Made by a program: the position numbers and the translations under genes
Assembly: GCF_001570545.1 (NCBI RefSeq)
Contig: NZ_BBXD01000008.1
Coordinates: 765,610 to 829,609 of the forward strand
From: Herbidospora mongoliensis
GTDB taxonomy: Bacteria; Actinomycetota; Actinomycetes; Streptosporangiales; Streptosporangiaceae
Direction: 5' to 3'
DNA length: 64,000 nt
In this document: piece after piece, positions 8,552 to 18,043 of the stretch
How the letters are laid out: each line of letters opens with the position of its first letter
How positions within the stretch are numbered: position 1 is the first letter of the stretch
Notes under the pieces: model-generated
The model's input: the letters and a program-made list of their open reading frames with translations, nothing else
What the model was told of the DNA's origin: nothing
Database searches by the model: none

Positions 8552-11500
8552 GTGGTAATTCGATCATCGCGTGTGGCCGCTTTCCTGGCCGCGACCTTAT
8601 TGGGGGCGTCGCTCGCGACGATCCCGCTCCCCGCCCGAGCCGACATCGACCCGGCCCCCGGTGTGCCCGAGACCGTCACCGCCGACGCGCTGCCCACGTG
8701 GCAGATCAACGGCGTCGTCTGGAAGATGGCCACGGTCGGAAACACCGTCTACGCGGTGGGCAGCTTCTCCCGCGCCCGGCCCCCGGGCACCGCTCCCGGC
8801 AACGCGGCCGAGGTGGTGCGGTCGAACATCCTGGCCTTCAACATCACCACGGGCAACGTCACCGGCTTCGCGCCGACGCTGAACGCGCAGGCCCGCACCA
8901 TCGCCGTCTCGCCCGACCAGACGAAGATCTACATCGGTGGAGACTTCACTCAGGTCAACGGCCAGACCCGCAACCGCGTCGCGGCCTTCGACGTCGCCAC
9001 CGGCAACCTCGAATCCTTCGCGCCCTCGGTCGGCAACGTGGTCCGCGCGATCACGGTCAGCGCCTCGACCGTCTACCTGGGCGGCAACTTCTTCAACGTC
9101 AACGGCCAGAGCCGCAACCGCCTGGCTGCGGTCAACCGGAGCAACGGCGCCAACCAGCCGTGGGCCCCGGACACCGACGACGAGGTCTTCGCCCTGATCA
9201 TGTCGCCCGACCAGAGCCGGGTCATCGTGGGCGGCAAGTTCCAGCAGCTCAACAACGTCACCCGGATCGGCATCGGCGCGCTCAACCCGACCACGGGCGC
9301 CTCGGAGCCGTGGAGCAGCAACCCGATCCCGGCCCGGATCGGCAACGACTACTCCATGACCTACGACCTGGCCACCGACGGCACCAACATCTACGCCGCC
9401 GCCGACGGCGAGGGCTGGCACTGGTTCGACGGCCGGTTCGCGGTCGAGCCCAACACGGGCGACCTGATCTGGCTCGACAACTGCTACGGCGCCAGCTACA
9501 GCGTCTTCCCGATGAACCAGGTGCTCTACAGCGTCGGCCACGCCCACGACTGCGAGTCGGTGCGCGGCTTCCCCGAGGTCTCGCCGACCCGCTGGCAGCG
9601 CGCGCTGGCCACCACGATCGCGCCGACCGGCACCGACCCGATGCCGCCGTCGAACAACAGCCAGTACAGCGGCCAGCCCACGCCGACGCTGCTCCACTGG
9701 TTCCCGCAGGTCAACGCCGGTTCCTACACCGGCATGAACCAGGGTGGCTGGGCCCTGTCGGGCAACAGCAACTACCTGGTCATGGGCGGCGAGTTCACCA
9801 CGGTCAACGGCAGCGCCCAGCAGGGCCTGACCCGGTTCGCGGTGAAGCCGAACGCGCCGAGGACCTCCGGGCCGATCGCCTCCGCCGACCTGACCCCGAC
9901 CGCGGTCTCGCTCAACGCGGGCACCGCCCGGATCAGCTGGCAGACCACCTGGGACCGCGACCACGCGAAGCTCAAATACCAGGTGCTCCGCGACGGCGGC
10001 ACCACGCCCGTCGGCGAGGTCGAGGTCGACTCGAACTTCTGGACCCTCCCGTCGACCGGCTTCATCGACACCGGTCTCACACCCGGATCGACGCACACCT
10101 ACCGCGTGCGCGCCGTCGACCCGCAGGGCAACACCGTCGGCAGCGCGACCTCGGCGCCCGTCACGATCGCCTCCGCGGGGGCGCTCAGCGACTACGCCGA
10201 AGCCGTGATCGACGACGGCGCGAGCGCCTACTGGCGTCTCGGCGAGGCGTCCGGCACGACCGCCTTCGACTACGCCGCCTTCACCGACGCCACCCGCGAC
10301 GCGGGCACCTCCCAGGCGACCCCCGGCGCGATCAACGGTGACGCCGACGCCGCGGCCAGCTTCAACGGCACCGGTACCGGCCTGGTGAAGACCAACAGCA
10401 CGGTCGCCACCACCCCGGCCTTCTCGATCGAGAGCTGGGTCAAGACCACGTCGACCCAGGGCGGCAAGATCGTCGGGTACGGCGGCTCGCCCACCGGCGA
10501 GTCGGGCAGCTACGACCGTCACGTCTACATGGACAACGCCGGCCGCATCTACTTCGGCGTCTATCCCAACGCGGTCCGCACGGTGAACAGCGCCCCCGGC
10601 TTCAACGACGGCCAGTGGCACCACATCGTCGCGACCCAGGGCAGTGGCGGCATCTCCCTCTACGTCGACGGCCGTCGCGTCGGCCAGGACCCCTCGGTCA
10701 CCAGTGCCCAGGTCTACTCCGGCTACTGGCGCATCGGCGGCGACAACCTCAACGGCTGGCCGAACCGCCCGACGAGCCTCTACCTGAACGGCCAGATCGA
10801 CGACGTGGCGATCTATCCGACGGCCCTCGCGGCGTCGAAGGTCGACGCCCACTTCGTCGCCTCGGGCCGCACCAGCCCGATCCCGCCCCGCCCGGCCGAC
10901 GACTACGGCCGTGTCGTCTACGACGACGAGCCGGTCACCTACCTCCGGTTCGGCGAGGCCACCGGCCCGACGGCCGTCGACGCCAGCACCAGCGGCGTCA
11001 ACGGCTCCTACACCGGCACCGGCGTGACCTACGGCCAGACCGGCGCGATCGTCGGCCTGACCAACAACGCGGTCCGGGTGCAGAGCGGCGGCCGGGTCTT
11101 CTCCGGCAACCTGACGAGCAACCCGACGACCTACTCGGCCGAGACCTGGTTCCGCAGCTCGTCGAACCAGGGCGGCAAGATCGTCGGCTTCGGCAACACC
11201 GCGAGCGGCACCAGCGGCAACTACGACCGCCACGTCTACATGCGCAACGACGGCCGCCTGGTCTTCGGCGCGTACACCGGCGCGTTCAACCTGATCACCA
11301 CGACGGCCGCGTACAACAACAACCAGTGGCACCACCTCGTGGCGACGCAGGGCGCCGACGGCATGAAGCTCTACGTCGACGGCGCGCTCGTGGGCACCCA
11401 CGCGCAGACCAGCGCCGAGGGCTACTCCGGTTACTGGCGCTTCGGCGGCGACAACCTGAACGCCTGGCCCGACCGCCCGGCCTCCGACAACTTCAACGGC

Positions 11501-12745
11501 TTCCTCGACGAGGGCGCGATCTACGCCAAGGTCCTCACCCCCGCCGAGGTCGCCCAGCACTACCAGGAGGGCAGCGGCACCGGCCCGGCCAACCAGCCGC
11601 CGACGGCGTCGTTCACCTCCAGCTGCACCGACCTGGAGTGCACCTTCGACGCGTCGGCGTCGGGCGACTCCGACGGCACGGTCGACGGCTACGCCTGGGA
11701 CTTCGGCGACGGCCAGACCGGCACCGGCGCCACGCCGAGCCACACCTACCCGGCCGCCGGTGACTACCCCGTCACCCTGACCGTCACCGACAACGACGAC
11801 GCCACCGCCAACACCGGCGGCGTGGTCGTGCCCCGCCCGGCCCCGAACCCCCCGTCGATCATCGCGAACGACACGTTCGGCCGGACCCTCGCCAGTTCGC
11901 TCGGCTCGGCCCAGACCGGCGGCCCGTGGACGCTCGTCGGCGGCAACGGCAACTTCGCCGTCGACGGCAACGCGGCCAAGCTCGCCCTCCCGGCGACGGC
12001 GGCCAACCCGCGCGCCTACCTCGACGGCGTGTCCAGCACCACCACCGATCTGTCGTTCTCGATCGCCTCCGACAAGGTCGGCACCGGCAACGGCACCTAC
12101 CTGTTCGCCTCCGGCCGCCGCGTCGCGGGCGTCGGCGAATACAAGGTCCGGGCGCGGCTGCTCCCGTCGGGGGTCGGCCTGTCGCTGATCCGCACCGCCG
12201 GGGCCAGCACCGACACCCTCATCACCTCGGAGACCACCGTCCCCGGCCTGACCTACACCCCGGGCCTGGTGCTGAACATGCGGGTGCTCGTCACCGGCAC
12301 CAACCCGACGACGATCTCCGGCAAGGTCTGGAACGCCGCCGGGGCCGAGCCCGCCGGCTGGCAGGCCACCACCACCGACGCCACCGCGAACATGCAGGTC
12401 GCCGGCGGTGTTGGGATCGGCGCCTACCTGTCGGGCACCGCGACGAACGCCCCGATCTCCCTGACGGTCGACGACCTCGCCGCGAGCAACCTGGCCGCCG
12501 CCCCGACGGCCGCGTTCACCTCCAGCTGCACCGGTCTGACCTGCGGCGTCGACGCCTCGGCTTCGACCGCCGGTTCGTCGGCGATCGCGAGCTACACCTG
12601 GAGTTACGGTGACGGCGGTGCACCCAGCACCGGCCAGACCGGTTCGCACGCGTTCGCCGCTCCGGGCACCTACAACATCACCCTGACCGTGACGGGCACC
12701 GACGGACGGACCTCGGTCGTGGTCCATCCCGTGACCGTCGCCTGA
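8552..12745 (+). CDS. Giant secreted propeller-Fn3-LamG-LamG-PKD-jellyroll-PKD protein
   Basis: 1397 residues from GTG 8552. A signal peptide (residues 1-30) precedes a propeller paralogous to the 5152 gene (about 35-430), an Fn3-like domain (about 440-545), two LamG/concanavalin-type domains (about 546-770 and 780-1006, each with GGKIVG..SYDRHVYM-like and WHHIVATQG cores), PKD 1 (about 1013-1095, WDFGDGQTG), a beta-jellyroll (about 1103-1313, starting NDTFGRT) and PKD 2 (about 1316-1397). No sortase motif or C-terminal membrane helix is seen, so it is probably released or wall-associated by binding. A glycan-binding surface or matrix protein is the best inference. It is followed directly by a strong hairpin. 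Confidence 0.85.
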   Translation: MVIRSSRVAAFLAATLLGASLATIPLPARADIDPAPGVPETVTADALPTWQINGVVWKMATVGNTVYAVGSFSRARPPGTAPGNAAEVVRSNILAFNITTGNVTGFAPTLNAQARTIAVSPDQTKIYIGGDFTQVNGQTRNRVAAFDVATGNLESFAPSVGNVVRAITVSASTVYLGGNFFNVNGQSRNRLAAVNRSNGANQPWAPDTDDEVFALIMSPDQSRVIVGGKFQQLNNVTRIGIGALNPTTGASEPWSSNPIPARIGNDYSMTYDLATDGTNIYAAADGEGWHWFDGRFAVEPNTGDLIWLDNCYGASYSVFPMNQVLYSVGHAHDCESVRGFPEVSPTRWQRALATTIAPTGTDPMPPSNNSQYSGQPTPTLLHWFPQVNAGSYTGMNQGGWALSGNSNYLVMGGEFTTVNGSAQQGLTRFAVKPNAPRTSGPIASADLTPTAVSLNAGTARISWQTTWDRDHAKLKYQVLRDGGTTPVGEVEVDSNFWTLPSTGFIDTGLTPGSTHTYRVRAVDPQGNTVGSATSAPVTIASAGALSDYAEAVIDDGASAYWRLGEASGTTAFDYAAFTDATRDAGTSQATPGAINGDADAAASFNGTGTGLVKTNSTVATTPAFSIESWVKTTSTQGGKIVGYGGSPTGESGSYDRHVYMDNAGRIYFGVYPNAVRTVNSAPGFNDGQWHHIVATQGSGGISLYVDGRRVGQDPSVTSAQVYSGYWRIGGDNLNGWPNRPTSLYLNGQIDDVAIYPTALAASKVDAHFVASGRTSPIPPRPADDYGRVVYDDEPVTYLRFGEATGPTAVDASTSGVNGSYTGTGVTYGQTGAIVGLTNNAVRVQSGGRVFSGNLTSNPTTYSAETWFRSSSNQGGKIVGFGNTASGTSGNYDRHVYMRNDGRLVFGAYTGAFNLITTTAAYNNNQWHHLVATQGADGMKLYVDGALVGTHAQTSAEGYSGYWRFGGDNLNAWPDRPASDNFNGFLDEGAIYAKVLTPAEVAQHYQEGSGTGPANQPPTASFTSSCTDLECTFDASASGDSDGTVDGYAWDFGDGQTGTGATPSHTYPAAGDYPVTLTVTDNDDATANTGGVVVPRPAPNPPSIIANDTFGRTLASSLGSAQTGGPWTLVGGNGNFAVDGNAAKLALPATAANPRAYLDGVSSTTTDLSFSIASDKVGTGNGTYLFASGRRVAGVGEYKVRARLLPSGVGLSLIRTAGASTDTLITSETTVPGLTYTPGLVLNMRVLVTGTNPTTISGKVWNAAGAEPAGWQATTTDATANMQVAGGVGIGAYLSGTATNAPISLTVDDLAASNLAAAPTAAFTSSCTGLTCGVDASASTAGSSAIASYTWSYGDGGAPSTGQTGSHAFAAPGTYNITLTVTGTDGRTSVVVHPVTVA

Positions 12746-12754
12746 TCGATCGCT

Positions 12755-12786
12755 GATGCCCCGCCGGTGAAGACCGGCGGGGCATC
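12755..12786 (+). terminator. 14-bp perfect hairpin after the giant surface protein gene
   Basis: Perfect inverted repeat: left arm 12755-12768 (GATGCCCCGCCGGT), GAAG loop 12769-12772, right arm 12773-12786. There is no T-tract, as is usual for actinomycete terminators. It begins 10 nt after the stop of the giant gene and ends only 9 nt before the AAGGAG of the epimerase gene, so it may also attenuate read-through into that gene. Confidence 0.75.
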
Positions 12787-12807
12787 TGTCATGTGAAGGA
12801 GTTCTGC

Positions 12808-13395
12808 ATGGAAGAACTGCCGATCAAGGGCGCCTACCTGTACACCCCGAGGCTGTTCCGCGACGACCGGGGCACGTTCATGGAGTCGTTCCGGGCCACC
12901 GAGCTGTCCGAGGCCACCGGCCATGGTCTGCGCCTGTCCCAGACCAACGTCTCGGTCTCGGCCAAGGGCGTGATCAGGGGCATCCACTACGCCGACGTGC
13001 CGCCGAGCCAGGCAAAATACGTGACCTGCGTGTCGGGCCGGATCCTCGACGTGATCGTCGACCTCCGCGTGGGCTCACCCACGTTCGGGCGGCACACGAC
13101 GGTTCCGCTGGATGCGGAGAGCTTCCAGAGCGTCTACATCTCCGAGGGCCTCGGCCACGGCTTCGCCGCCCTCACCGACAACGCCACCGTCTTCTACCTG
13201 TGCTCGGAGCCCTACGCCCCGGCGCGGGAGCGCGGCATCAACCCGCTCGACCCGGCTCTGAACATCGACTGGCAGGTCTCCGAGCCGGTGCTGTCGGAGA
13301 AAGACGTACAGGCGCCATCAATGAAGCAGGCCCTCGACGAGGGCCTGCTTCCTGATCTCGATGCGTGTACGACCTTCTACAGAACCCTCAGCTGA
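12808..13395 (+). CDS. dTDP-4-dehydrorhamnose 3,5-epimerase-family protein
   Basis: 195 residues, RmlC-type cupin. Visible family elements are RGTFMESFRATEL, the N-Q-x-N region SQTNVSVSAKGVIRGIHYAD with the catalytic His, LDVIVDLRVGSPTFG, and YISEGLGHGFAAL. The usual role is epimerisation at C3 and C5 (or C3 only) of a dTDP-4-keto-6-deoxy sugar in the cytoplasm. AAGGAG (12796-12801) sits 6 nt before this ATG and rules out the in-frame GTG at 12793. No rmlA, B or D gene is in the window, so naming it rmlC would be premature. It converges on korB with an 8-bp overlap. Confidence 0.85.
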   Translation: MEELPIKGAYLYTPRLFRDDRGTFMESFRATELSEATGHGLRLSQTNVSVSAKGVIRGIHYADVPPSQAKYVTCVSGRILDVIVDLRVGSPTFGRHTTVPLDAESFQSVYISEGLGHGFAALTDNATVFYLCSEPYAPARERGINPLDPALNIDWQVSEPVLSEKDVQAPSMKQALDEGLLPDLDACTTFYRTLS

Positions 13396-14434
13396 TCTTC
13401 CACGTGTCGCCGCCCTGGAGCAGTTCGTCGAGGTCGCCCTGACCCCGCTGCGCCACGGCCATTTCCAGCTGCTCGCTCATCAGGCTGTCGTAGGACGGCC
13501 GGTCGACCGACCGGAAGATGCCGATCGGAACGTGCTGGAAGGCCGGCTCGTCGAGCCGGCTCAGCGCGAACGCGAGCGACGGGTCGGGGTTGTGCACGTT
13601 GTGGACGAGGATCTCCGACTCGGCGATCGAGTCACGCGCGACGACCTCGAGACCGCCCGTGGGGGCGACCTTGACCGCCTGGGTCGCGTTGGCGATCGGC
13701 TGCCCGTGCTCCAGGCGGAGCGTGATCACGTCACGCTTCTCGGGGTCCTTGAGCTGCTCGAACGCGTTGTCGTTGAAGATGTTGCAGTTCTGGTAGATCT
13801 CCACCAGCGAGGTGCCCTGGTGGGCGGCGGCCTCGCGCAGCACGCTGTGCAGGTGCTTGCGGTCGGAGTCGATGGTCCGGGCGACGAACCCGGCCTCGGC
13901 GCCGACGGCCAGCGAGATCGGGTTGAACGGCTTGTCGAGCGAGCCCATCGGGGTCGACTTGGTGATCTTGCCGATCTCGGAGGTGGGGCTGTACTGGCCC
14001 TTGGTCAGACCGTAGATCCTGTTGTTGAACAGCAGGATGTTCAGGTTGATGTTGCGGCGCAGCGCGTGGATCAGATGGTTGCCGCCGATCGACAGGGCGT
14101 CGCCGTCACCGGTGATCACCCAGACCGACAGGTCGGGCCGGGAGGCGGCCAGGCCGGTCGCGATGGCCGGGGCGCGGCCGTGGATCGAGTGGAACCCGTA
14201 GGTGTTCATGTAGTAGGGGAACCGCGAGGAGCAGCCGATGCCCGACACGAACACGGTGTTCTCGCGCTTGATCCCCAGCTCCGGCATGAACGACTGCACG
14301 GCGGCCAGGATGGCGTAGTCACCGCACCCGGGGCACCAGCGCACCTCCTGGTCGGACTTGAAGTCCTTCAGGGTCTGCTTGCCCTCGGCCCTCGGCACCA
14401 GCGCCAGGCCCTTGCCGTTCAATGATTCACTCAC
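13388..14434 (-). CDS. korB: 2-oxoacid:ferredoxin oxidoreductase, beta subunit
   Basis: 348 residues. The thiamine-diphosphate-binding subunit is recognised by VRWCPGCGDYAILAAVQ (Cys region), GIGCSSRFPYYMNTYG, and the TPP/Mg motif ITGDGDALSIGGNHLIHALR followed by NILLFNNRIYGLTKG. It pairs with KorA to oxidise 2-oxoglutarate (or another 2-oxoacid) with CoA, reducing ferredoxin. It overlaps korA by 8 bp in the order korA-korB, so they form one transcript. The nearby ferredoxin-type nuo cluster suggests a physiological electron link. 2-oxoglutarate specificity is assumed from actinobacterial homologues, not shown. Confidence 0.92.
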   Translation of the reverse strand: MSESLNGKGLALVPRAEGKQTLKDFKSDQEVRWCPGCGDYAILAAVQSFMPELGIKRENTVFVSGIGCSSRFPYYMNTYGFHSIHGRAPAIATGLAASRPDLSVWVITGDGDALSIGGNHLIHALRRNINLNILLFNNRIYGLTKGQYSPTSEIGKITKSTPMGSLDKPFNPISLAVGAEAGFVARTIDSDRKHLHSVLREAAAHQGTSLVEIYQNCNIFNDNAFEQLKDPEKRDVITLRLEHGQPIANATQAVKVAPTGGLEVVARDSIAESEILVHNVHNPDPSLAFALSRLDEPAFQHVPIGIFRSVDRPSYDSLMSEQLEMAVAQRGQGDLDELLQGGDTWKIS

Positions 14435-16274
14435 TGTCGATCACTTCCTGGATCACTCCGGCCAGCTCTTCGGCCTTGAACGGAAGTCCGCGCACGCGGT
14501 TGTAGCTGATGATGTCGACGAGGAACTTGGCCCGCAGCAGCAGCGCGAGCTGGCCCAGGTTGATCTCCGGCAGGAGGACCTTGTCGTAGGCCTTCAGCAC
14601 CTCGCCGATGTTCTTCGGGAACGGGTTCAGGTGACGCAGGTGGGCCTGGGCGACCTTGGCGCCGCCCCGGCGCACCCGGCGGGTCGCCGCGGCGATCGGG
14701 CCGTAGGTCGAACCCCAGCCGAGCACCAGCACCCGGGCGTCGCCGTCGGGGTCGTCGACCTCGAGATCGGGCACGTCGATGCCGTCGATCTTGGCCTGGC
14801 GCAGCCGGACCATGAGGTCGTGGTTGTTCGGGTCGTAGGAGATGTTGCCGGTGCCGTCGGCCTTCTCGATGCCGCCGATGCGGTGTTCGAGGCCGGGCGT
14901 GCCGGGGATCGCCCACGGGCGGGCCAGCGTCTCGGTGTCCCGCTTGAACGGCAGGAACGTCACGCCGTCTTCGCCGTTGGGCTCGACGGTGTAGGGCACC
15001 GAGATGTCGGGCAGTTCGGCCGCGGTGGGCAGTTTCCACGGCTCGGAGCCGTTGGCCAGGTAGCCGTCGGAGAGCAGCATCACCGGGGTGCGATATTTCA
15101 CCGCGATCCGGGCGGCCTCGATGGCGGCGTCGAAACAGTCCGACGGCGTCGCCGGGGCGATCACCGGCACCGGCGACTCGCCGTTGCGGCCGTAGAGCGC
15201 CATCAGCAGGTCGGTCTGCTCGGTCTTGGTCGGCATGCCGGTCGACGGACCGGCGCGCTGCACGTCGACCACGATCAGCGGCAGCTCGGTGACCACCGCG
15301 AGGCCGACGGTCTCGGCCTTCAGCGCCACACCGGGCCCCGACGTGGTGGTCACGCCGAGCGCGCCGCCGAAGGCGGCGCCCAGGGCGGCGCCGACGCCGG
15401 CGATCTCGTCTTCGGCCTGGAAGGTGCGGATGCCGAACCGCTTGTGCTTCGACAGCTCGTGGAGGATGTCGGAGGCCGGGGTGATCGGGTAGGAGCCCAG
15501 GAACAACGGCAGCTTGGCCTGGACCGACGCCGCGATCAGCCCGTAGGCCAGTGCCTGGTTGCCGGAGATGTTCCGGTAGAGGCCCGCCTTCAGCGGGGCG
15601 GGCTTGATCTCGTACGAGACCGAGAACGCCTCGGTCGTCTCGCCGTAGTTGTAGCCGGCGTTGAAGGCGGCCACGTTGGACTTGGCGATGGCGGGCTTCT
15701 TGGCGAACTTGGTCTCGATGAACTTGATGGTCGCCTCGACCGGGCGGCCGTAGAGCCACGAGAGCAGGCCGAGGGCGAACATGTTCTTCGCGCGCTCGGC
15801 GTCTTTCTTGGAGATGTCGAACTCTTCGAGCGCCTTGACCGTCAGCGAGGTCAGCGGCACCGAGTGGAGCCGCCACTCCGCCAGGCTCTCGTCTTCGAGC
15901 GGGTTGGCGTCGTAGCCGACCTTCTGCAGGTTCCGCTTGGTGAACTCGTCGGCGTTGGCGATGATGTCGGCGCCGCGCGGCAGGTCGGAGATGTTCGCCT
16001 TGAGGGCGGCCGGGTTCATCGCCACCAGGACGTTGGGCGCGTCGCCTGGCGTGAGGATGTCGTGGTCGGCGAAGTGGAGCTGGAAGCTCGACACTCCGGG
16101 GAGCGTGCCTGCCGGGGCGCGGATCTCGGCCGGGAAGTTGGGCAGCGTCGACAGGTCGTTGCCGAACGACGCGGTCTCCGCCGTGAAACGGTCTCCGGTC
16201 AGCTGCATACCGTCGCCGGAGTCACCCGCGAACCGGATGATCACGCGGTCGAGTTGCTGCACCTGCTTGGTCAC
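14427..16274 (-). CDS. korA: 2-oxoacid:ferredoxin oxidoreductase, fused gamma-alpha subunit
   Basis: 615 residues from a GTG at 16272-16274, with a perfect AGGAGG (16285-16290) 10 nt upstream. That site overrules the longer frame, which would start near 16355. The gamma domain comes first (VIIRFAGDSGDGMQLTG, residues about 10-200). The alpha domain follows (GNQALAYGLIAASVQAKLP..GSYPITPASDILHEL, TTTSGPGVALKAE). A gamma-alpha fusion is typical of actinobacterial Kor. The 16291-16521 stretch upstream contains no gene and should hold its promoter. Confidence 0.92.
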   Translation of the reverse strand: MTKQVQQLDRVIIRFAGDSGDGMQLTGDRFTAETASFGNDLSTLPNFPAEIRAPAGTLPGVSSFQLHFADHDILTPGDAPNVLVAMNPAALKANISDLPRGADIIANADEFTKRNLQKVGYDANPLEDESLAEWRLHSVPLTSLTVKALEEFDISKKDAERAKNMFALGLLSWLYGRPVEATIKFIETKFAKKPAIAKSNVAAFNAGYNYGETTEAFSVSYEIKPAPLKAGLYRNISGNQALAYGLIAASVQAKLPLFLGSYPITPASDILHELSKHKRFGIRTFQAEDEIAGVGAALGAAFGGALGVTTTSGPGVALKAETVGLAVVTELPLIVVDVQRAGPSTGMPTKTEQTDLLMALYGRNGESPVPVIAPATPSDCFDAAIEAARIAVKYRTPVMLLSDGYLANGSEPWKLPTAAELPDISVPYTVEPNGEDGVTFLPFKRDTETLARPWAIPGTPGLEHRIGGIEKADGTGNISYDPNNHDLMVRLRQAKIDGIDVPDLEVDDPDGDARVLVLGWGSTYGPIAAATRRVRRGGAKVAQAHLRHLNPFPKNIGEVLKAYDKVLLPEINLGQLALLLRAKFLVDIISYNRVRGLPFKAEELAGVIQEVIDSE

Positions 16275-16521
16275 AGCGCTCAGTCCTCCTCGACAGACCA
16301 AGGCAAGGTCTGCTCGTGGCACATGTGTGAGTTCAATGCTAGATCCCTTTGCCACGCATGTACGAATGCGTAGGGGTTGTGACCTGGGTCGCTCGTCTGG
16401 GGTCGTGAGTCAGTCGGGAAGGGCTTGACACAGTCCCGACGCCATGCGGCACAGGTCGACGTGCCGACGAGCGAAGAGGATGATTCGGGTCACGGTGCCT
16501 AACTATATGTCCCCGCCTGGC

Positions 16522-17964
16522 TCAAGGTAGCGGGCGACCATAGCGCGAGACGGCGCTGTCCACAGCCGATTCGTAGGTTCGGCCTGGCTGCATCGGGCGT
16601 GTTCCGTACAACTCGGGAACGGTGACAAAAACGTACCCGCGGTCCCTGAGTTCCTTGAGGATCAGCGGGAGGGCCTCGGGGGTGGCGGGGCCGAGGTCGT
16701 GCATGAGCACGATCGAACCGGGCTTCACGCCGGAGACGACGCGTTTGACGATGTCGGCCGCCTTGGCGTCGCCGCTGTCCCCGCTGTCGACGTCATGGGT
16801 GACCACGCTCAGGTGGAGCTCGGCGGCGATCTTGGCGACGTCGGGGTTGACGGCGCCGTACGGGGGCCGCATCAGGGCCGGCAGGTTGCCGGTCGACTGG
16901 GCGATGACGTCCTGGGCGCGGGAGAGCTGTTCGTAGACGCGGTTGTCGGGGAGCGTCGTCAGGTCGCGGTGCGACCAGGTGTGGTTGCCGACCAGGTGGC
17001 CGTCGGCGGCCATCCTCCTGAGGAGGTCGGGACGGGCGGCCGCGCTGGTGCCGGTGGTGAAGAAGGTGGCCCGGACGCTGCCGAGCGCGGTCAGGATCCG
17101 GTCGGTGTAGGGCCCCGGCCCCTCGTCGAACGTCAGGGCGACGCAGCGGGCGACCCGGCAGTCGACCTTCCCCGGCACCGCCGGCGCGGTGGCCTCCGGA
17201 GCTTCCCGCAGCTCGGGCGGGGTGGTCGGCCGGGCCGACTCGACCGACTGCTGGGCGGCCCTGCCGAAGTCCGACAGCAGCGGCGCCGCGTCCTTCTTCG
17301 GGATCGCGGTGGCCATCCGGCCGAGGGCGCCCGGCCCGATCTCGTAGTCGTCGAACTCCACCACCAGGTCGCCGCGCGAGTTGAAGTCGAGCGAGTCGAA
17401 CAGCTCCGGGTCCGCCTTGATCGCCGCCTGGTTCACCTCGGCGTCGCCGGCCAGCCGGGCCTTCACCGCCCGCGCGAGCCCGTTCAGGTCCTTGACCAGC
17501 AGATCGGAGCTCACGACCTTCTCTCCGTCGAACCAGAGGGTCCTGGTCTCGTTGAGCCACGTGGCGCCCTCGTAGCGGCCGGTGCGCAGGCGGACGCCGC
17601 TGGCCTTCGGCGACACGGCGGTGAGCTGCCAGTCGACGTTGATCTCGGACTTGGGGAGGGTGGCCTTGCCCTTGGCGGCCTTCGCGCTGAACGCCTTGGC
17701 CTCGGCGGTGAGCTCGGCCTTTACCTGGTCGCTCAGAGGGGTCGTGCCGGGGACCTCGGGGTAGGTGAGGTGGACGTTGGAAGTGCCCGTCTCTTCATAG
17801 ATCGTCCTGACCTGGAGGCCGGGAACGGCGGCGGGGTCGACGAAAGTCAGCACCGTCGGCTCGGACGGTGGGAGTTCGTCTCCCGGCGGGTTGAAGGCCA
17901 CCCCACACGCGCAGCTGGCGGCGGCGAGGAGCGCGATTCCTCCGGTGAATCGCAAAGAGGGCAT
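16522..17964 (-). CDS. Secreted polysaccharide deacetylase with N-terminal DUF3298-like domain
   Basis: 480 residues. The N-terminal signal sequence MPSLRFTGGIALLAAASCAC could be a lipoprotein signal, but the lipobox is imperfect. Residues about 50-230 resemble the DUF4163/DUF3298 module found ahead of PdaC-type deacetylases. The NodB domain (about 265-465) shows TFDEGPGPYTD (usual TFDDGP), the metal ligands NHTWSH, RPPYGAVNP, HDVDSGD and IVLMHD. The family removes N-acetyl groups from peptidoglycan or chitin-like glycans outside the membrane. It is divergent from nuoA and has no clear operon partner. Confidence 0.85.
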   Translation of the reverse strand: MPSLRFTGGIALLAAASCACGVAFNPPGDELPPSEPTVLTFVDPAAVPGLQVRTIYEETGTSNVHLTYPEVPGTTPLSDQVKAELTAEAKAFSAKAAKGKATLPKSEINVDWQLTAVSPKASGVRLRTGRYEGATWLNETRTLWFDGEKVVSSDLLVKDLNGLARAVKARLAGDAEVNQAAIKADPELFDSLDFNSRGDLVVEFDDYEIGPGALGRMATAIPKKDAAPLLSDFGRAAQQSVESARPTTPPELREAPEATAPAVPGKVDCRVARCVALTFDEGPGPYTDRILTALGSVRATFFTTGTSAAARPDLLRRMAADGHLVGNHTWSHRDLTTLPDNRVYEQLSRAQDVIAQSTGNLPALMRPPYGAVNPDVAKIAAELHLSVVTHDVDSGDSGDAKAADIVKRVVSGVKPGSIVLMHDLGPATPEALPLILKELRDRGYVFVTVPELYGTRPMQPGRTYESAVDSAVSRYGRPLP

Positions 17965-18043
17965 GAATGTCAGATTATTGGCGGTAGCGAGTGGTTTGCT
18001 GTGACTTGGCAGTGTCCGTGAGCTTCTTTGGTTCAGCTCACAG

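Noticed and set aside
8597-12727. 1376-codon open frame antisense to the giant surface protein
   Set aside because: Composition is Gly/Arg/Val-rich shadow coding typical of high-GC DNA; the + strand has a signal peptide and recognised domains.
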